From an uncultured Bacteroidota bacterium (GTDB lineage Bacteria; Bacteroidota; Bacteroidia; Chitinophagales; Chitinophagaceae), in NCBI GenBank assembly GCA_903906365.1, contig CAIVKC010000007.1, positions 1 through 64,000 of the forward strand: a DNA stretch of 64,000 bases, written 5' to 3'. The position numbers and the translations under genes are program-made. The notes under the pieces are model-generated. The model did not search any database, was not told the DNA's origin, and saw only the letters and a list, made by a program, of their open reading frames with translations. Positions within the stretch are counted from its first letter, which is position 1. Each line of letters starts with the position of its first letter. Below, in pieces: positions 1 to 7,862 of the stretch.

Positions 1-65
1 ATATTTTTCAGCACCATATGTTTGAGCCCTATTATTCACTGGTGCAGAAAATCTATGGAAAATAA
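1..65 (+). CDS. C-terminal tail of an unidentified protein (5' truncated by window edge)
   Basis: Frame 3 is open from the left edge to a TAA at 63-65 and encodes about 20 residues ending in FEPYYSLVQKIYGK. The composition looks like a genuine protein C-terminus and the stop lies inside the AT-rich hairpin at 59-78, as expected for a gene end facing the convergent gene at 80. The piece is too short to name, and chance openness cannot be excluded. Confidence 0.35.
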   Translation, partial: IFQHHMFEPYYSLVQKIYGK

Positions 66-78
66 GAAAGCTTATTTT
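59..78. terminator. Short bidirectional hairpin between convergent genes
   Basis: A perfect 8-bp inverted repeat AAAATAAG / CTTATTTT with an AAAG loop sits between the stop at 63-65 (+) and the stop at 80-82 (-). It is AT-rich, so a weak terminator at best; position rather than strength supports the call. Confidence 0.35.
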
Positions 79-79
79 A

Positions 80-634
80 TCAGGCGTGCACCAGTTCACA
101 TTCCCGGTAGAGGCTTGTTTCAGTCTGGGCAGATTGTTTTTTGAGCTGTTCCAGGATGAACATGGCGTCTGGTTCCTTTGCAAAATATTCCAGTACGTAC
201 TGGAAGAGACTGTTCTCATAATAGGCTTCGTAAATATTGAGGTGGCTGTAGGGTTTGATTTCCCTGTAAAACGCCAAATCAGTGCGTACATCATTGACAA
301 AAGCCAGGACTTTCAATTCTCCTTTTCCTGCTTTTCGGGCATGCTCAATCTGAACCGGGGAATAGCCTCCTGCCTGGGTCACTTTTACCTGCCCTGCTGA
401 AAATTTATCTGATACTTTGCCTTTCTGGAAAACAAATTGAAAATCATCGGAAGGCCATTCGTTCTTGGAAACATACCTGAATTTGTTCTTATTGGCTTCC
501 TGCTGGTGGAGACTGATGGCACTTGCCCGGTTACTCAAAAATTTACCCGCAAAATTCTCCCATTGGGGAAAAAATGCATCCAGGGATAAGGGCGTATCAA
601 AACATACAAATTGAAAGATGGTGTCTTTTTTCAT
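80..634 (-). CDS. Hypothetical protein (184 aa)
   Basis: I do not recognise a family. The ORF can be extended far upstream, but the ATG at 634 (MKKDTIFQFVCFDTPLSLDA) is the natural start: the upstream extension is low-complexity, rich in R/P/K and overlaps an intergenic region. The protein is soluble, without signal peptide or membrane segment. It is mixed charged and aromatic, with a C-terminal half (YENSLFQYVLEYFAKEPDAM, then EQLKKQ) that looks helical. It stands alone, converging with a gene cut by the window edge. No function is proposed. Confidence 0.6.
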   Translation of the reverse strand: MKKDTIFQFVCFDTPLSLDAFFPQWENFAGKFLSNRASAISLHQQEANKNKFRYVSKNEWPSDDFQFVFQKGKVSDKFSAGQVKVTQAGGYSPVQIEHARKAGKGELKVLAFVNDVRTDLAFYREIKPYSHLNIYEAYYENSLFQYVLEYFAKEPDAMFILEQLKKQSAQTETSLYRECELVHA

Positions 635-1146
635 GAAATACTCTTTTTTTGAATTCAAATTACCGGGCTGAAATGTTGGTTCAGTTGGGATAATACAGCT
701 AATAAATTGTGACGCGATGGGCCCCGGAAAGAAGGTCGTAAAGGGTAGAGAAATTAGGCAAAATTCTTTAGCTGGAAGCTGCAAGGTAACCCTTTTAGGG
801 CGAACTCTAATTAATATCTTTATCCGCCGGTTCCCGGGGCACTGCCCTGCGGGCCTGTTTATTTGCCAGGATGGACTGACCGCATCCCTTTTTTTTTGCT
901 GCCTGCTCTCAGAGCCACCCTTGTGGTTGGCTGTCCTCCTAACAGGCTGGCAGGCCAGCAGGAGTGTGTTGCATTTTTTGACAGGGTCTAAGGTGGTAAC
1001 CACCAAATGGGAATTAAAAGAACCCTTGTGGCCGGTCCACCACCATGGTCATGGTTGGAAAAGGACCATGCATCCCTTCCATTATGGCTCATATCCTTAT
1101 TTTTGTCTCGGGAATATGGGGTAACTTATCATCAAACCAGACTATT
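635..1146. other. Intergenic region, 512 bp, no convincing gene
   Basis: It separates the divergent genes at 634 (-) and 1147 (+). The ORFs crossing it are extensions or shadows with biased composition. A 7-bp perfect inverted repeat CATGGTC (1044-1050) / GACCATG (1064-1070) lies about 80-100 bp before the amidohydrolase start and could be regulatory, but nothing else supports that. Confidence 0.4.
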
Positions 1147-2427
1147 ATGCGTGCCTTTTGTATGAATTGTTTGCAATGGATCCTGGGTATCATTTTTTTG
1201 AGCGACTGCCGGGCCCAAACTATGTACCTGATTAAACCGGAACGGGTTTTTGATGGTGAACAGATGCACCATGGCTGGGTGGTGATGGTCAGGGCCAATA
1301 AAATCATTTATGCCGGTGAAAAGGCTCCTGATCAAAAGGATGCCCGGGTGATTGTATTAAGTAACTGCACCCTCATGCCAGGACTCATAGAAGGCCATAG
1401 CCATTTATTTCTGCATCCCTATAACGAAACATCATGGAACGATCAGGTACTCACCGAGTCCAGGGCCGAAAGACTGGCCAGGGCAACGGTGCATGCCCGC
1501 AATACCCTGCTGGCCGGTTTCACTACCGTCAGGGACCTGGGTACAGAAGGGGCGGGTTATGATGACGTAGGGCTTAAGCAGTCCATAGAAAAAGGCATCA
1601 TACCGGGGCCCAGGATGCTGGTTGCCACCAGGGCCATCGTAGCCACGGGAAGTTACGGCCCAAAAAATATCAGCAGGGATCTGGATGTGCTTAAAGGTGC
1701 CGCTGAAGCCGACGGACCCGAGGGGCTCATCCGGGAGGTTCGCACCCAGATTGGAAAGGGGGCTGATCTGATCAAAGTCTATGCTGATTACGGCTGGGGC
1801 CCCCAAAAGGAAGCCGAACCCACTTTCACGCTGGAGGAACTCACAAAGGTAGTCGAAGTCGCTTCAAGCAGTGGCAGGGCGGTTGTAGTGCATTCCTCCA
1901 CTCCGGAAGGCATGCGCAGATCCATTTTGTCAGGGGTTTCCACCGTTGAACACGGGGATTACGGTACAGCTGACATCTTTGAGTTGATGAAACAAAAAGG
2001 AGTGGCGCTATGTCCCACCATTTCAGCAGGAGAGGCCATTGAAAGCTATCATGGCTGGATAAAAGGAAAAGGAATGCCAAACACGCGCATAGAAGAGAAA
2101 AAAAAGAGCTTTCGTGCCGCCCTCCAGGCTGGCGTAACCATATGCATGGGAGGGGATGTGGGGGTCTACCCCCATGGAGACAATGCCCGGGAAATGGAAG
2201 CCATGGTTGAATATGGTATGAATGCCCTGGATGTATTAAAATCGGCTACTTCTGTAAATGCGGATGTTTTCAGAATCAGCGGGCTGGTTGGAAGGATTAA
2301 GGCAGGCCTGCTGGCGGATCTGGTGGCGGTTACAGGAAATCCGGCGGAGGATATTTCCTGCGTCAGGCTGGTAAGACTGGTCATGAAGGACGGCATCGTG
2401 TACACCCCCGGATCAACGGGTCAGTGA
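1147..2427 (+). CDS. Secreted amidohydrolase family protein
   Basis: A metal-dependent hydrolase of the amidohydrolase superfamily, closest to the imidazolonepropionase-like / Xaa-Pro dipeptidase group. The ATG at 1147 gives a signal peptide (MRAFCMNCLQWILGIIFLSD then CRAQ) followed by the usual N-terminal beta-sandwich start MYLIKPERVFDG. Metal-site motifs are visible in order: EGHSHLFLHP (HxH), KVYADYG (bridging Lys region), VVHSSTPEGM, VEHGDYG and GGDVGVYPHGDN (late Asp). The C-terminus carries the family pattern GRIKAGLLADLVAVTGNP. Length 426 aa is normal. The substrate is not readable; periplasmic hydrolysis of a cyclic amide or dipeptide is the general expectation. Its last 15 bases overlap the convergent cupin gene. 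Confidence 0.85.
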   Translation: MRAFCMNCLQWILGIIFLSDCRAQTMYLIKPERVFDGEQMHHGWVVMVRANKIIYAGEKAPDQKDARVIVLSNCTLMPGLIEGHSHLFLHPYNETSWNDQVLTESRAERLARATVHARNTLLAGFTTVRDLGTEGAGYDDVGLKQSIEKGIIPGPRMLVATRAIVATGSYGPKNISRDLDVLKGAAEADGPEGLIREVRTQIGKGADLIKVYADYGWGPQKEAEPTFTLEELTKVVEVASSSGRAVVVHSSTPEGMRRSILSGVSTVEHGDYGTADIFELMKQKGVALCPTISAGEAIESYHGWIKGKGMPNTRIEEKKKSFRAALQAGVTICMGGDVGVYPHGDNAREMEAMVEYGMNALDVLKSATSVNADVFRISGLVGRIKAGLLADLVAVTGNPAEDISCVRLVRLVMKDGIVYTPGSTGQ

Positions 2428-2922
2428 ATCAATGACAGCACCATGTTGGGGAAAGAGGCTCTTGAGAGCTGCCCTGTCAGCAAGTTCAAAATCATCAAAA
2501 TCAAATCCCGGGGAAACCGTACACCCGACAAGGGCATATTTACCGGTTCCGGCCACCCTGGAACCAAACCATTGTCCCGCTTTTACCAGGGCCTGGAATA
2601 CTTCGCCCCCTTCCGGATTGGCGCCCAGCCGGGTTATAAGTAAGGACCCGTTTACAGGGTCGATTTCAATGATTTCCAGGGGATCCCCGAAATAGAAATG
2701 CCATAATTCGTCTGAAGCAATGCGATGAAAAGCGGAAAACTGGTTATGTTCCAATAAAAAGTAAATGGCAGTCGACAAAGAGCGCTTCTGATGAAAGCCA
2801 GCGGGTAAGCCTTCCGGAGGAATCAGATGGGGGGAACGGTACATTTCCCGGTAGGATCCGCCTTCCACATGACCAATGAGTTGTAAACGGTCAATCCAAT
2901 ATGCAGCATCTGGCCTGTTCAT
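2413..2922 (-). CDS. Cupin, DUF985 family (169 aa)
   Basis: A complete DUF985 (Cupin_5) protein: N-terminal helix with IGHVEGGSYREMYRS, then the cupin core with STAIYFLLEHNQFSAFHRI, ELWHFYFGDPLEI and a C-terminal VAGTGKYALVGCTVSPGFDF, all typical of the family. DUF985 proteins are small cytosolic cupins of unsettled function, possibly sugar-related. The gene begins 3 nt after the HU-like gene stops, so the two are probably one transcript. Its 3' end overlaps the amidohydrolase on the other strand by 15 nt. Confidence 0.85.
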   Translation of the reverse strand: MNRPDAAYWIDRLQLIGHVEGGSYREMYRSPHLIPPEGLPAGFHQKRSLSTAIYFLLEHNQFSAFHRIASDELWHFYFGDPLEIIEIDPVNGSLLITRLGANPEGGEVFQALVKAGQWFGSRVAGTGKYALVGCTVSPGFDFDDFELADRAALKSLFPQHGAVIDSLTR

Positions 2923-2925
2923 ACC

Positions 2926-3852
2926 CTATTTTTCAATAAGCACTTTGGTGGCGTACACCCTGTTCAGGGAGTCCTTGATGCGGTTGGTATCCTTTGGCAA
3001 GGCCGGAATGGAAAAATATAACTTAAAGAAAGTGGAATCCTTTGTATCCATTTTAACCTTAAGGTCAAAAGAGATCAGCTGATCATATCTGCGGAGCGCC
3101 CTTTTTTTGTGATCAGTGGCCAAAATAATGAATTTGTATATGCCGGAATCGTATTTGCCAGGATTGGCAGCCGCAGGTGGTTTGGCGGGCAAGACCGAAT
3201 CAGGGGCTGGGGAAACCGGCACTGCGGCCGGTGAAGCCGTGTCTTTTTGTGAGCCTGCCTTATCAGCGGCAGGGACATTTCCCATATCGGGGTAAGTATT
3301 TTTCTTATACAGGGTGTATCCTCCCCATCCGATCAATATCAGTCCGCCCAGCAATACAAGGGCAATCAGCCATTTTCGGGAGGAATTATTCTGGTTTTGG
3401 TGGGTATCGTGCTGTTCTTCAAAGACGGACTTCCTCTTATCGGGTTTTTCCTTTTTTTCGGTTTCGGGTTCCTGCCTGGCAAAGGAAACATATTCCCCCG
3501 GGGTAAATTCATATTTACCTTCCTGACTTTTGGTGACTGCGCCTATCCCATCAAAATAAAAGGGCTTACCAATATTGAGCAATTGTATGCCCAGGGTCAG
3601 GTAAGATTCCAGGTCGGCTTCGGCGAGTGATTTCATTTTGCCGGTATGCAACCGGATAAAATCAATAAGTTCATCATCGGCCTTGGCCACTGCTTGATTG
3701 GTATAGGTGACTCCCTGGATAATTTCATGTGGATTTTTATCCAGATCCTCAGGAATGGTGATGGCCGGATCGAGGGTAAAACTTCCTATCCCCGGGAGAT
3801 TCAGTCTTTTGTTTTGGTAAAAGAATTGGGTAAGTAACAGGGGTAATTTCAA
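2926..3852 (-). CDS. HU-CCDC81-type membrane protein with SPOR-like C-terminus
   Basis: A single-pass membrane protein of the Bacteroidota HU-CCDC81 group. Residues 1-60 hold the first HU-like domain (FFYQNKRLNLPGIGSFTLDP), residues about 65-135 the second (GIQLLNIGKPFYFDGIGAVT). A charged linker follows, then one hydrophobic helix near 162-182 (LIALVLLGGLILIGWGGYTL). A Pro/Ala-rich periplasmic linker leads to a C-terminal domain from about 235 (YKFIILATDHKKRALRRYDQL) that resembles a diverged SPOR fold. HU-like domains would face the cytoplasm and the SPOR-like part the periplasm, so the protein may link chromosome or cytoskeleton to the wall; that is inference. Confidence 0.75.
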   Translation of the reverse strand: MKLPLLLTQFFYQNKRLNLPGIGSFTLDPAITIPEDLDKNPHEIIQGVTYTNQAVAKADDELIDFIRLHTGKMKSLAEADLESYLTLGIQLLNIGKPFYFDGIGAVTKSQEGKYEFTPGEYVSFARQEPETEKKEKPDKRKSVFEEQHDTHQNQNNSSRKWLIALVLLGGLILIGWGGYTLYKKNTYPDMGNVPAADKAGSQKDTASPAAVPVSPAPDSVLPAKPPAAANPGKYDSGIYKFIILATDHKKRALRRYDQLISFDLKVKMDTKDSTFFKLYFSIPALPKDTNRIKDSLNRVYATKVLIEK

Positions 3853-3964
3853 GTTAAGATGGATTTTGACACAAGTTAATCATAAATTGATTCAGGTCAA
3901 ACTTAGCCAGAGGGAATTTCACGCCGGCGCATCTGTTTTACCCATAAGGTAATCAATTGGGCTT

Positions 3965-3972
3965 TAACTTTG
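3965..3972 (+). promoter_or_regulatory. -7 promoter element TAACTTTG
   Basis: Exact match to the Bacteroidota -7 consensus TAnnTTTG. It places the transcription start near 3976, about 17 nt before the ATG at 3993. No clear -33 TTTG at 19-bp spacing. Confidence 0.5.
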
Positions 3973-3992
3973 CCCCATAAATCCGGACATGT

Positions 3993-4322
3993 ATGCTAAC
4001 CAAACAGGAAAAGGACTTTATGGAATACTGGAAATTGAACCGGGACCGGCAAAAGAAGACTTTCCGGCAGTTTCTGATCGGTATTCCCCTGGGGCTGGCT
4101 TTTGCCATTCCCATATTTGTCAATTTTACCTCAGGCTGGTACAAAAGGGCGGATATGATCAGGGGAGCCGAGGAGTTCAATCCGCTGGTGCTGGTGGTTG
4201 CCCTTGTTATTATAGTTGCTTTTGTGGCCATTTTCAGCAAGAGGCACCAATGGGAAATGAAGGAACAGTATTACCGGGAATTGTTGGCCAAAGAATCAAA
4301 ATCCGAGATGATTGAAAAATAA
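3993..4322 (+). CDS. Small two-helix membrane protein (109 aa)
   Basis: Conserved-looking small inner-membrane protein without a named family that I recognise. A charged N-terminus (MLTKQEKDFMEYWKLNRDRQ) is followed by two hydrophobic segments at about 27-47 and 66-83, with a short intervening loop, and a charged C-terminal tail of alternating K/E. This topology puts both ends in the cytoplasm. A -7 promoter element lies 21 nt upstream. It is followed within 75 nt by the FKBP-type lipoprotein gene, so the two could share a transcript. Confidence 0.65.
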   Translation: MLTKQEKDFMEYWKLNRDRQKKTFRQFLIGIPLGLAFAIPIFVNFTSGWYKRADMIRGAEEFNPLVLVVALVIIVAFVAIFSKRHQWEMKEQYYRELLAKESKSEMIEK

Positions 4323-4394
4323 TTCATATTCTTGCAGCACTTTATATATTTACATTGTCTAATCTACGACAGGTTAAGTCTGGAAACTATTTGC

Positions 4395-4883
4395 ATGCGG
4401 AAATTACCTGTTTTTTTTCTTGTATCTGTTGCCCTTTATTTGTTTTCCTGTTCAAAAAAGAATAATGCCTGTGGTTACCAGGATGATAATGTAGTGGCCC
4501 CGGGTGCTGAACAGCAAATCATTAAAGCGTATCTGGATTCGGCCGGGATTTCCGCAAATTTGAATGCCAGCGGGTTTTATTACCAGATTATTAGCACGGG
4601 TTCAAATGCGACCCCAAATCTATGTTCTTCAGTTACAGTGACTTATAAGGGTCAACTGATGAGCGGGAAGATATTTGACCAGCAAAACAATGTTCTTTTT
4701 ACGCTGGGTAGCCTGATTGACGGCTGGAAAAAAGGACTGCCGCTCATTAAAAACGGCGGTGAAATAAAGCTCTTTATTCCTCCAACGCTGGGATATGGTT
4801 CCAATTCGGTAAATACGCCGACAGATACCATTCCGCCCAATTCCGTACTTATTTTTGATATCAACTTGCTCAATGTTCAATAG
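4395..4883 (+). CDS. FKBP-type peptidyl-prolyl isomerase lipoprotein
   Basis: Accelerates cis-trans isomerisation of proline bonds in exported proteins. The ATG at 4395 gives a lipoprotein signal (MRKLPVFFLVSVALYLFSC, lipid Cys at 19), so the ORF extension upstream is not used. The FKBP domain covers about 70-160: VTVTYKGQLMSGKIFDQ, then LGSLIDGWKKGLPLIKNGGE, LFIPPTLGYG and a final SVLIFDINLL, which matches the FKBP order including the aromatic pocket positions. Probably anchored on the periplasmic side. A strong terminator follows 25 nt after the stop. Confidence 0.88.
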   Translation: MRKLPVFFLVSVALYLFSCSKKNNACGYQDDNVVAPGAEQQIIKAYLDSAGISANLNASGFYYQIISTGSNATPNLCSSVTVTYKGQLMSGKIFDQQNNVLFTLGSLIDGWKKGLPLIKNGGEIKLFIPPTLGYGSNSVNTPTDTIPPNSVLIFDINLLNVQ

Positions 4884-4907
4884 CCGTAACTTTAACTAAC
4901 AACTGCT

Positions 4908-4941
4908 AAAAGCCCTGGAACCTGCTCCGGGGCTTTTTTTT
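4908..4941 (+). terminator. Rho-independent terminator after the FKBP gene
   Basis: Nine-bp stem AGCCCTGGA / TCCGGGGCT (one T-G pair), six-base loop, then a run of eight T. Ends the 3993-4883 transcript. Confidence 0.9.
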
Positions 4942-5002
4942 ACGCCATTATTTCGGCCATTGCATTTTTTTACCATCTGCTGGGGTACCCGGTCTATTGC
5001 TT

Positions 5003-5010
5003 TAACTTTG
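5003..5010 (+). promoter_or_regulatory. -7 promoter element TAACTTTG for sdaA
   Basis: Exact TAnnTTTG match 18 nt before the TTG start at 5028. The implied transcription start, near 5014, leaves a short leader and supports the proposed non-ATG start. Confidence 0.5.
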
Positions 5011-5027
5011 AGAAAAATAATGCAGCC

Positions 5028-6455
5028 TTGCCACACGAAGCCATTTCAGTTTTTGACATGTTTAAAATAGGTATCGGGCCTTCCAGCTCCCATACCCTGG
5101 GACCATGGAGGGCGGCACAACGTTTTTGCCGCTCACTCAGGGATCAACAACTTCTTTGGGACGTGGTTGACATACATATCCTGCTTTACGGTTCCCTGGC
5201 AAAGACAGGCCGCGGTCACGGAACCGATATTGCCATACAGCTCGGCCTGGGTGGAGATGACCCGGTTAGTTTTGAGGTAAATCGCATCCAATCCAAAATC
5301 CGCCATATACAGGAATCCCGAAAACTTCAGCTGGACGGCAGCCTGGAGATTGATTTTGATCCCTCCGCGGATATTGAATTCCTATACTCGGAGACCCTCC
5401 CTTATCATCCAAATGCCGTGACCTTCCTGGCAAGGACCCGGGGAGAGCGTCAAATCGCCGAAACCTATTATTCGATTGGGGGTGGATTTGTCAAAAAAGA
5501 GGGGGAGGAAAGTACTTCAGGCAATCAGCCTGACCTGCCTTTTCCCATAGATCATGCCAACGATCTGCTGCACTGGTGCCGTAAGACCGGTATGAGCGTA
5601 GGGGAGGTGGTGATGGAAAATGAAAATTGCTGGAGACCCGAATCGGAAACCAGAGCGGGATTATTAAAAATCTGGGAGGTTATGCATGCCTGTACATTCC
5701 GCGGATGCCATGAGCAGGGTACCCTACCGGGCGGACTGCTGGTCAAGCGGCGGGCAGCCGAATTAAACCGCAAATTACTGGGATCCCGCACCTATTCTGA
5801 TGAGGAGGGCTGGATTGCCGCCATCAGGGATGGGGGAAAGGATTTTTCTTATATCCTGGACTGGGTAAGTTGCTTTGCCCTCGCTGTCAATGAAGAAAAC
5901 GCTTCTTTTGGCCGTGTGGTCACCGCACCGACCAATGGGGCCGCCGGCGTTATTCCGGCCGTGCTGCATTACCTGGTGGTATTTGGCGAGGGCCATAGGG
6001 CGGAAAAGATCATTCAGTTTTTGCTGACAGCCTCGGAAATTGGAAGTATTTTTAAAAAAGGGTCCACCATATCGGCAGCGATGGGAGGTTGCCAGGCCGA
6101 AATAGGGGTCTCCTCAGCCATGGCGGCTGCCGCACTAACCGAATGTATGGGAGGTACCCAGCGACAGGTTTTAATGGCGGCGGAAATTGCGATGGAACAT
6201 CATTTGGGTCTCACCTGCGACCCAATCGGCGGTCTGGTTCAGATACCATGCATCGAACGCAATACCATGGGCGCCATCAAGGCCATTACGGCCTCCCAGC
6301 TGGCCCTTCAAAGCACACCTGACTTTGCCAAGGTTTCCCTGGATGCGGTCATTAAAACCATGTGGGATACGGCACTGGACATGAACAGCAAATACAAAGA
6401 AACCTCCGACGGGGGGCTGGCAGTTCATATTCCGTTGAGTCTGCCTGAATGCTAG
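5028..6455 (+). CDS. sdaA: L-serine ammonia-lyase (serine dehydratase), single-chain
   Basis: Converts L-serine to pyruvate and ammonia using an oxygen-sensitive [4Fe-4S] cluster. The N-terminal beta domain begins [20 protein letters not shown], the family signature; the alpha domain runs from about 185 and contains [17 protein letters not shown], the cluster cysteines in GGCQAEIG and [14 protein letters not shown], and the terminal [12 protein letters not shown]. Length 475 aa fits the fused type. There is no in-frame ATG upstream of the conserved N-terminus; TTG at 5028 is the best start, and the nearby ATG at 5020 is out of frame. Monocistronic. Confidence 0.93.
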   Translation: MPHEAISVFDMFKIGIGPSSSHTLGPWRAAQRFCRSLRDQQLLWDVVDIHILLYGSLAKTGRGHGTDIAIQLGLGGDDPVSFEVNRIQSKIRHIQESRKLQLDGSLEIDFDPSADIEFLYSETLPYHPNAVTFLARTRGERQIAETYYSIGGGFVKKEGEESTSGNQPDLPFPIDHANDLLHWCRKTGMSVGEVVMENENCWRPESETRAGLLKIWEVMHACTFRGCHEQGTLPGGLLVKRRAAELNRKLLGSRTYSDEEGWIAAIRDGGKDFSYILDWVSCFALAVNEENASFGRVVTAPTNGAAGVIPAVLHYLVVFGEGHRAEKIIQFLLTASEIGSIFKKGSTISAAMGGCQAEIGVSSAMAAAALTECMGGTQRQVLMAAEIAMEHHLGLTCDPIGGLVQIPCIERNTMGAIKAITASQLALQSTPDFAKVSLDAVIKTMWDTALDMNSKYKETSDGGLAVHIPLSLPEC

Positions 6456-6502
6456 CGAGGTCACATAGGGCATCCGGGCTTTCTCCTGAGCGGAGCGGGG
6501 GA

Positions 6503-7681
6503 TCAATTGTACAGCGGATTGGCCTCCATCTCTGAGAGGTCTACATGCCGGTAGTTGCGGATTTCCCGGTAAAGGGTATCTCTTTCTACGGGTTCCCTGT
6601 TGGCCTGACGGATCAGGGACACCAGCTGGGCCGTAGTCAGGGAAGGATTCTGCTCCTCAGAGCCGGCCATGGAATAAATTTTTGTAGAATCATCAATGGT
6701 TCCATCCAGGTCGTTGACTCCAAAAGCCAGGGTCAATTGAGCATTCTGTCTTCCCAGCATGGGCCAATAGGCTTTGAGGTGCGGAAAATTATCCATATAC
6801 AGCCTGGCTACAGCATATAGTTTCATGTCCTGTACGACGGAACTTTCCGGTACATGGCTCATATCATTATCCTTGTTTCGGAATTTCAGGGGTATGAAGG
6901 TATTGAAACCGTGGGTCTGGTCCTGTAATTGGCGGAGCCGTTCCATGTGATCAACGAGGTGTATGTACTTCTCTATATGTCCATACAGCATGGTCGCGTT
7001 GCTGTGCATTCCGAGTTCGTGGGCCGCCCTGTGTATGGCAAGCCAGCCCTCGGCGTCCACCTTATCAGCGCAAATCACCTGCCGGATTTCGGGATGGAAG
7101 ATCTCAGCGCCCCCGCCGGGCATAGAATCCAGGCCCGCTTCATGGAGTAATTTCATGCCTTCCTCCACGCTGACTTTGGCTTTTCTGAACATATAATCCA
7201 ATTCAACGGCCGTATATCCTTTGATGTGAAGATCCGGGCGGTGTGCCTTGATTTTTCTCATCAGGTCCGCAAAAAAAGCCAGGTTAAGCTTTGGATGAAC
7301 CCCGCCCACAATATGAACCTCCGTGACGGGCTTTCCATCGTAGCTTCGGATGATATCCATCATTTGTTCTGAACTCAGTTCCCAGCCTTCCTCCCGGTTG
7401 GCATAGAGCCTGGAATAGGCACAGAATGCGCAGGAAAAAACACAGACATTGGTGGGTTCAATATGGAAATTCCGGTTGAAATAGGTCTTGTCACCATGTA
7501 GCCTTTCTCTGACAAAATTGGCCAGTGAACCCGCATAGGATAGGCTGGCTTTCTCAAAAAGGAGTAAACCCTCCTGTGGGGTAATGCGCTGCTGGTTCAG
7601 TATTTTTTCACCAATGCTGCGCAAGCCGGTGTTTTTTTCACTGCTGATAATCTGCTGTATGGCATTTTCAGGGGTCCTCAT
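6503..7681 (-). CDS. mqnE: Aminofutalosine synthase (radical SAM, menaquinone synthesis)
   Basis: Catalyses the radical SAM step joining 3-[(1-carboxyvinyl)oxy]benzoate to SAM to form aminofutalosine in the futalosine route to menaquinone. The CxxxCxxC cluster motif is NVCVFSCAFCAY (Cys 80, 84, 87). MqnE rather than MqnC is indicated by SMPGGGAEIFHPE, ELGMHSNATMLYGH and the HGFNTFIPLKFRN block. An upstream in-frame TTG at 7705 would add 8 residues, but the promoter element at 7710-7717 would start transcription about at that codon, so I prefer the ATG at 7681 (392 aa). No other men/mqn gene is nearby. Confidence 0.92.
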   Translation of the reverse strand: MRTPENAIQQIISSEKNTGLRSIGEKILNQQRITPQEGLLLFEKASLSYAGSLANFVRERLHGDKTYFNRNFHIEPTNVCVFSCAFCAYSRLYANREEGWELSSEQMMDIIRSYDGKPVTEVHIVGGVHPKLNLAFFADLMRKIKAHRPDLHIKGYTAVELDYMFRKAKVSVEEGMKLLHEAGLDSMPGGGAEIFHPEIRQVICADKVDAEGWLAIHRAAHELGMHSNATMLYGHIEKYIHLVDHMERLRQLQDQTHGFNTFIPLKFRNKDNDMSHVPESSVVQDMKLYAVARLYMDNFPHLKAYWPMLGRQNAQLTLAFGVNDLDGTIDDSTKIYSMAGSEEQNPSLTTAQLVSLIRQANREPVERDTLYREIRNYRHVDLSEMEANPLYN

Positions 7682-7709
7682 GAGCTTATAGGGGCTTTTA
7701 TTCAAAGGG

Positions 7710-7717
7710 CAAATATA
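7710..7717 (-). promoter_or_regulatory. -7 promoter element TATATTTG for mqnE
   Basis: On the minus strand this is an exact TAnnTTTG. The implied start of transcription near 7706 leaves about 25 nt before the ATG at 7681. Confidence 0.5.
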
Positions 7718-7862
7718 CTATGAGTTCCTTATTGAAGGATACATTGACTAAACTTGGCCCGGCTATTATTATTTTGGCCGGCCGATTGCCACAATTTATT
7801 AACTTCCCGTATGGTACATGCAATCTGTAACCAGGTTTTAAACCATACAATCCATTTGATGC

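Noticed and set aside
717-1124. 135-codon plus-strand ORF before the amidohydrolase
   Set aside because: No domain, unusual composition (W, F, L runs), lies in a divergent gap and overlaps the real amidohydrolase frame on the same strand's other phase.
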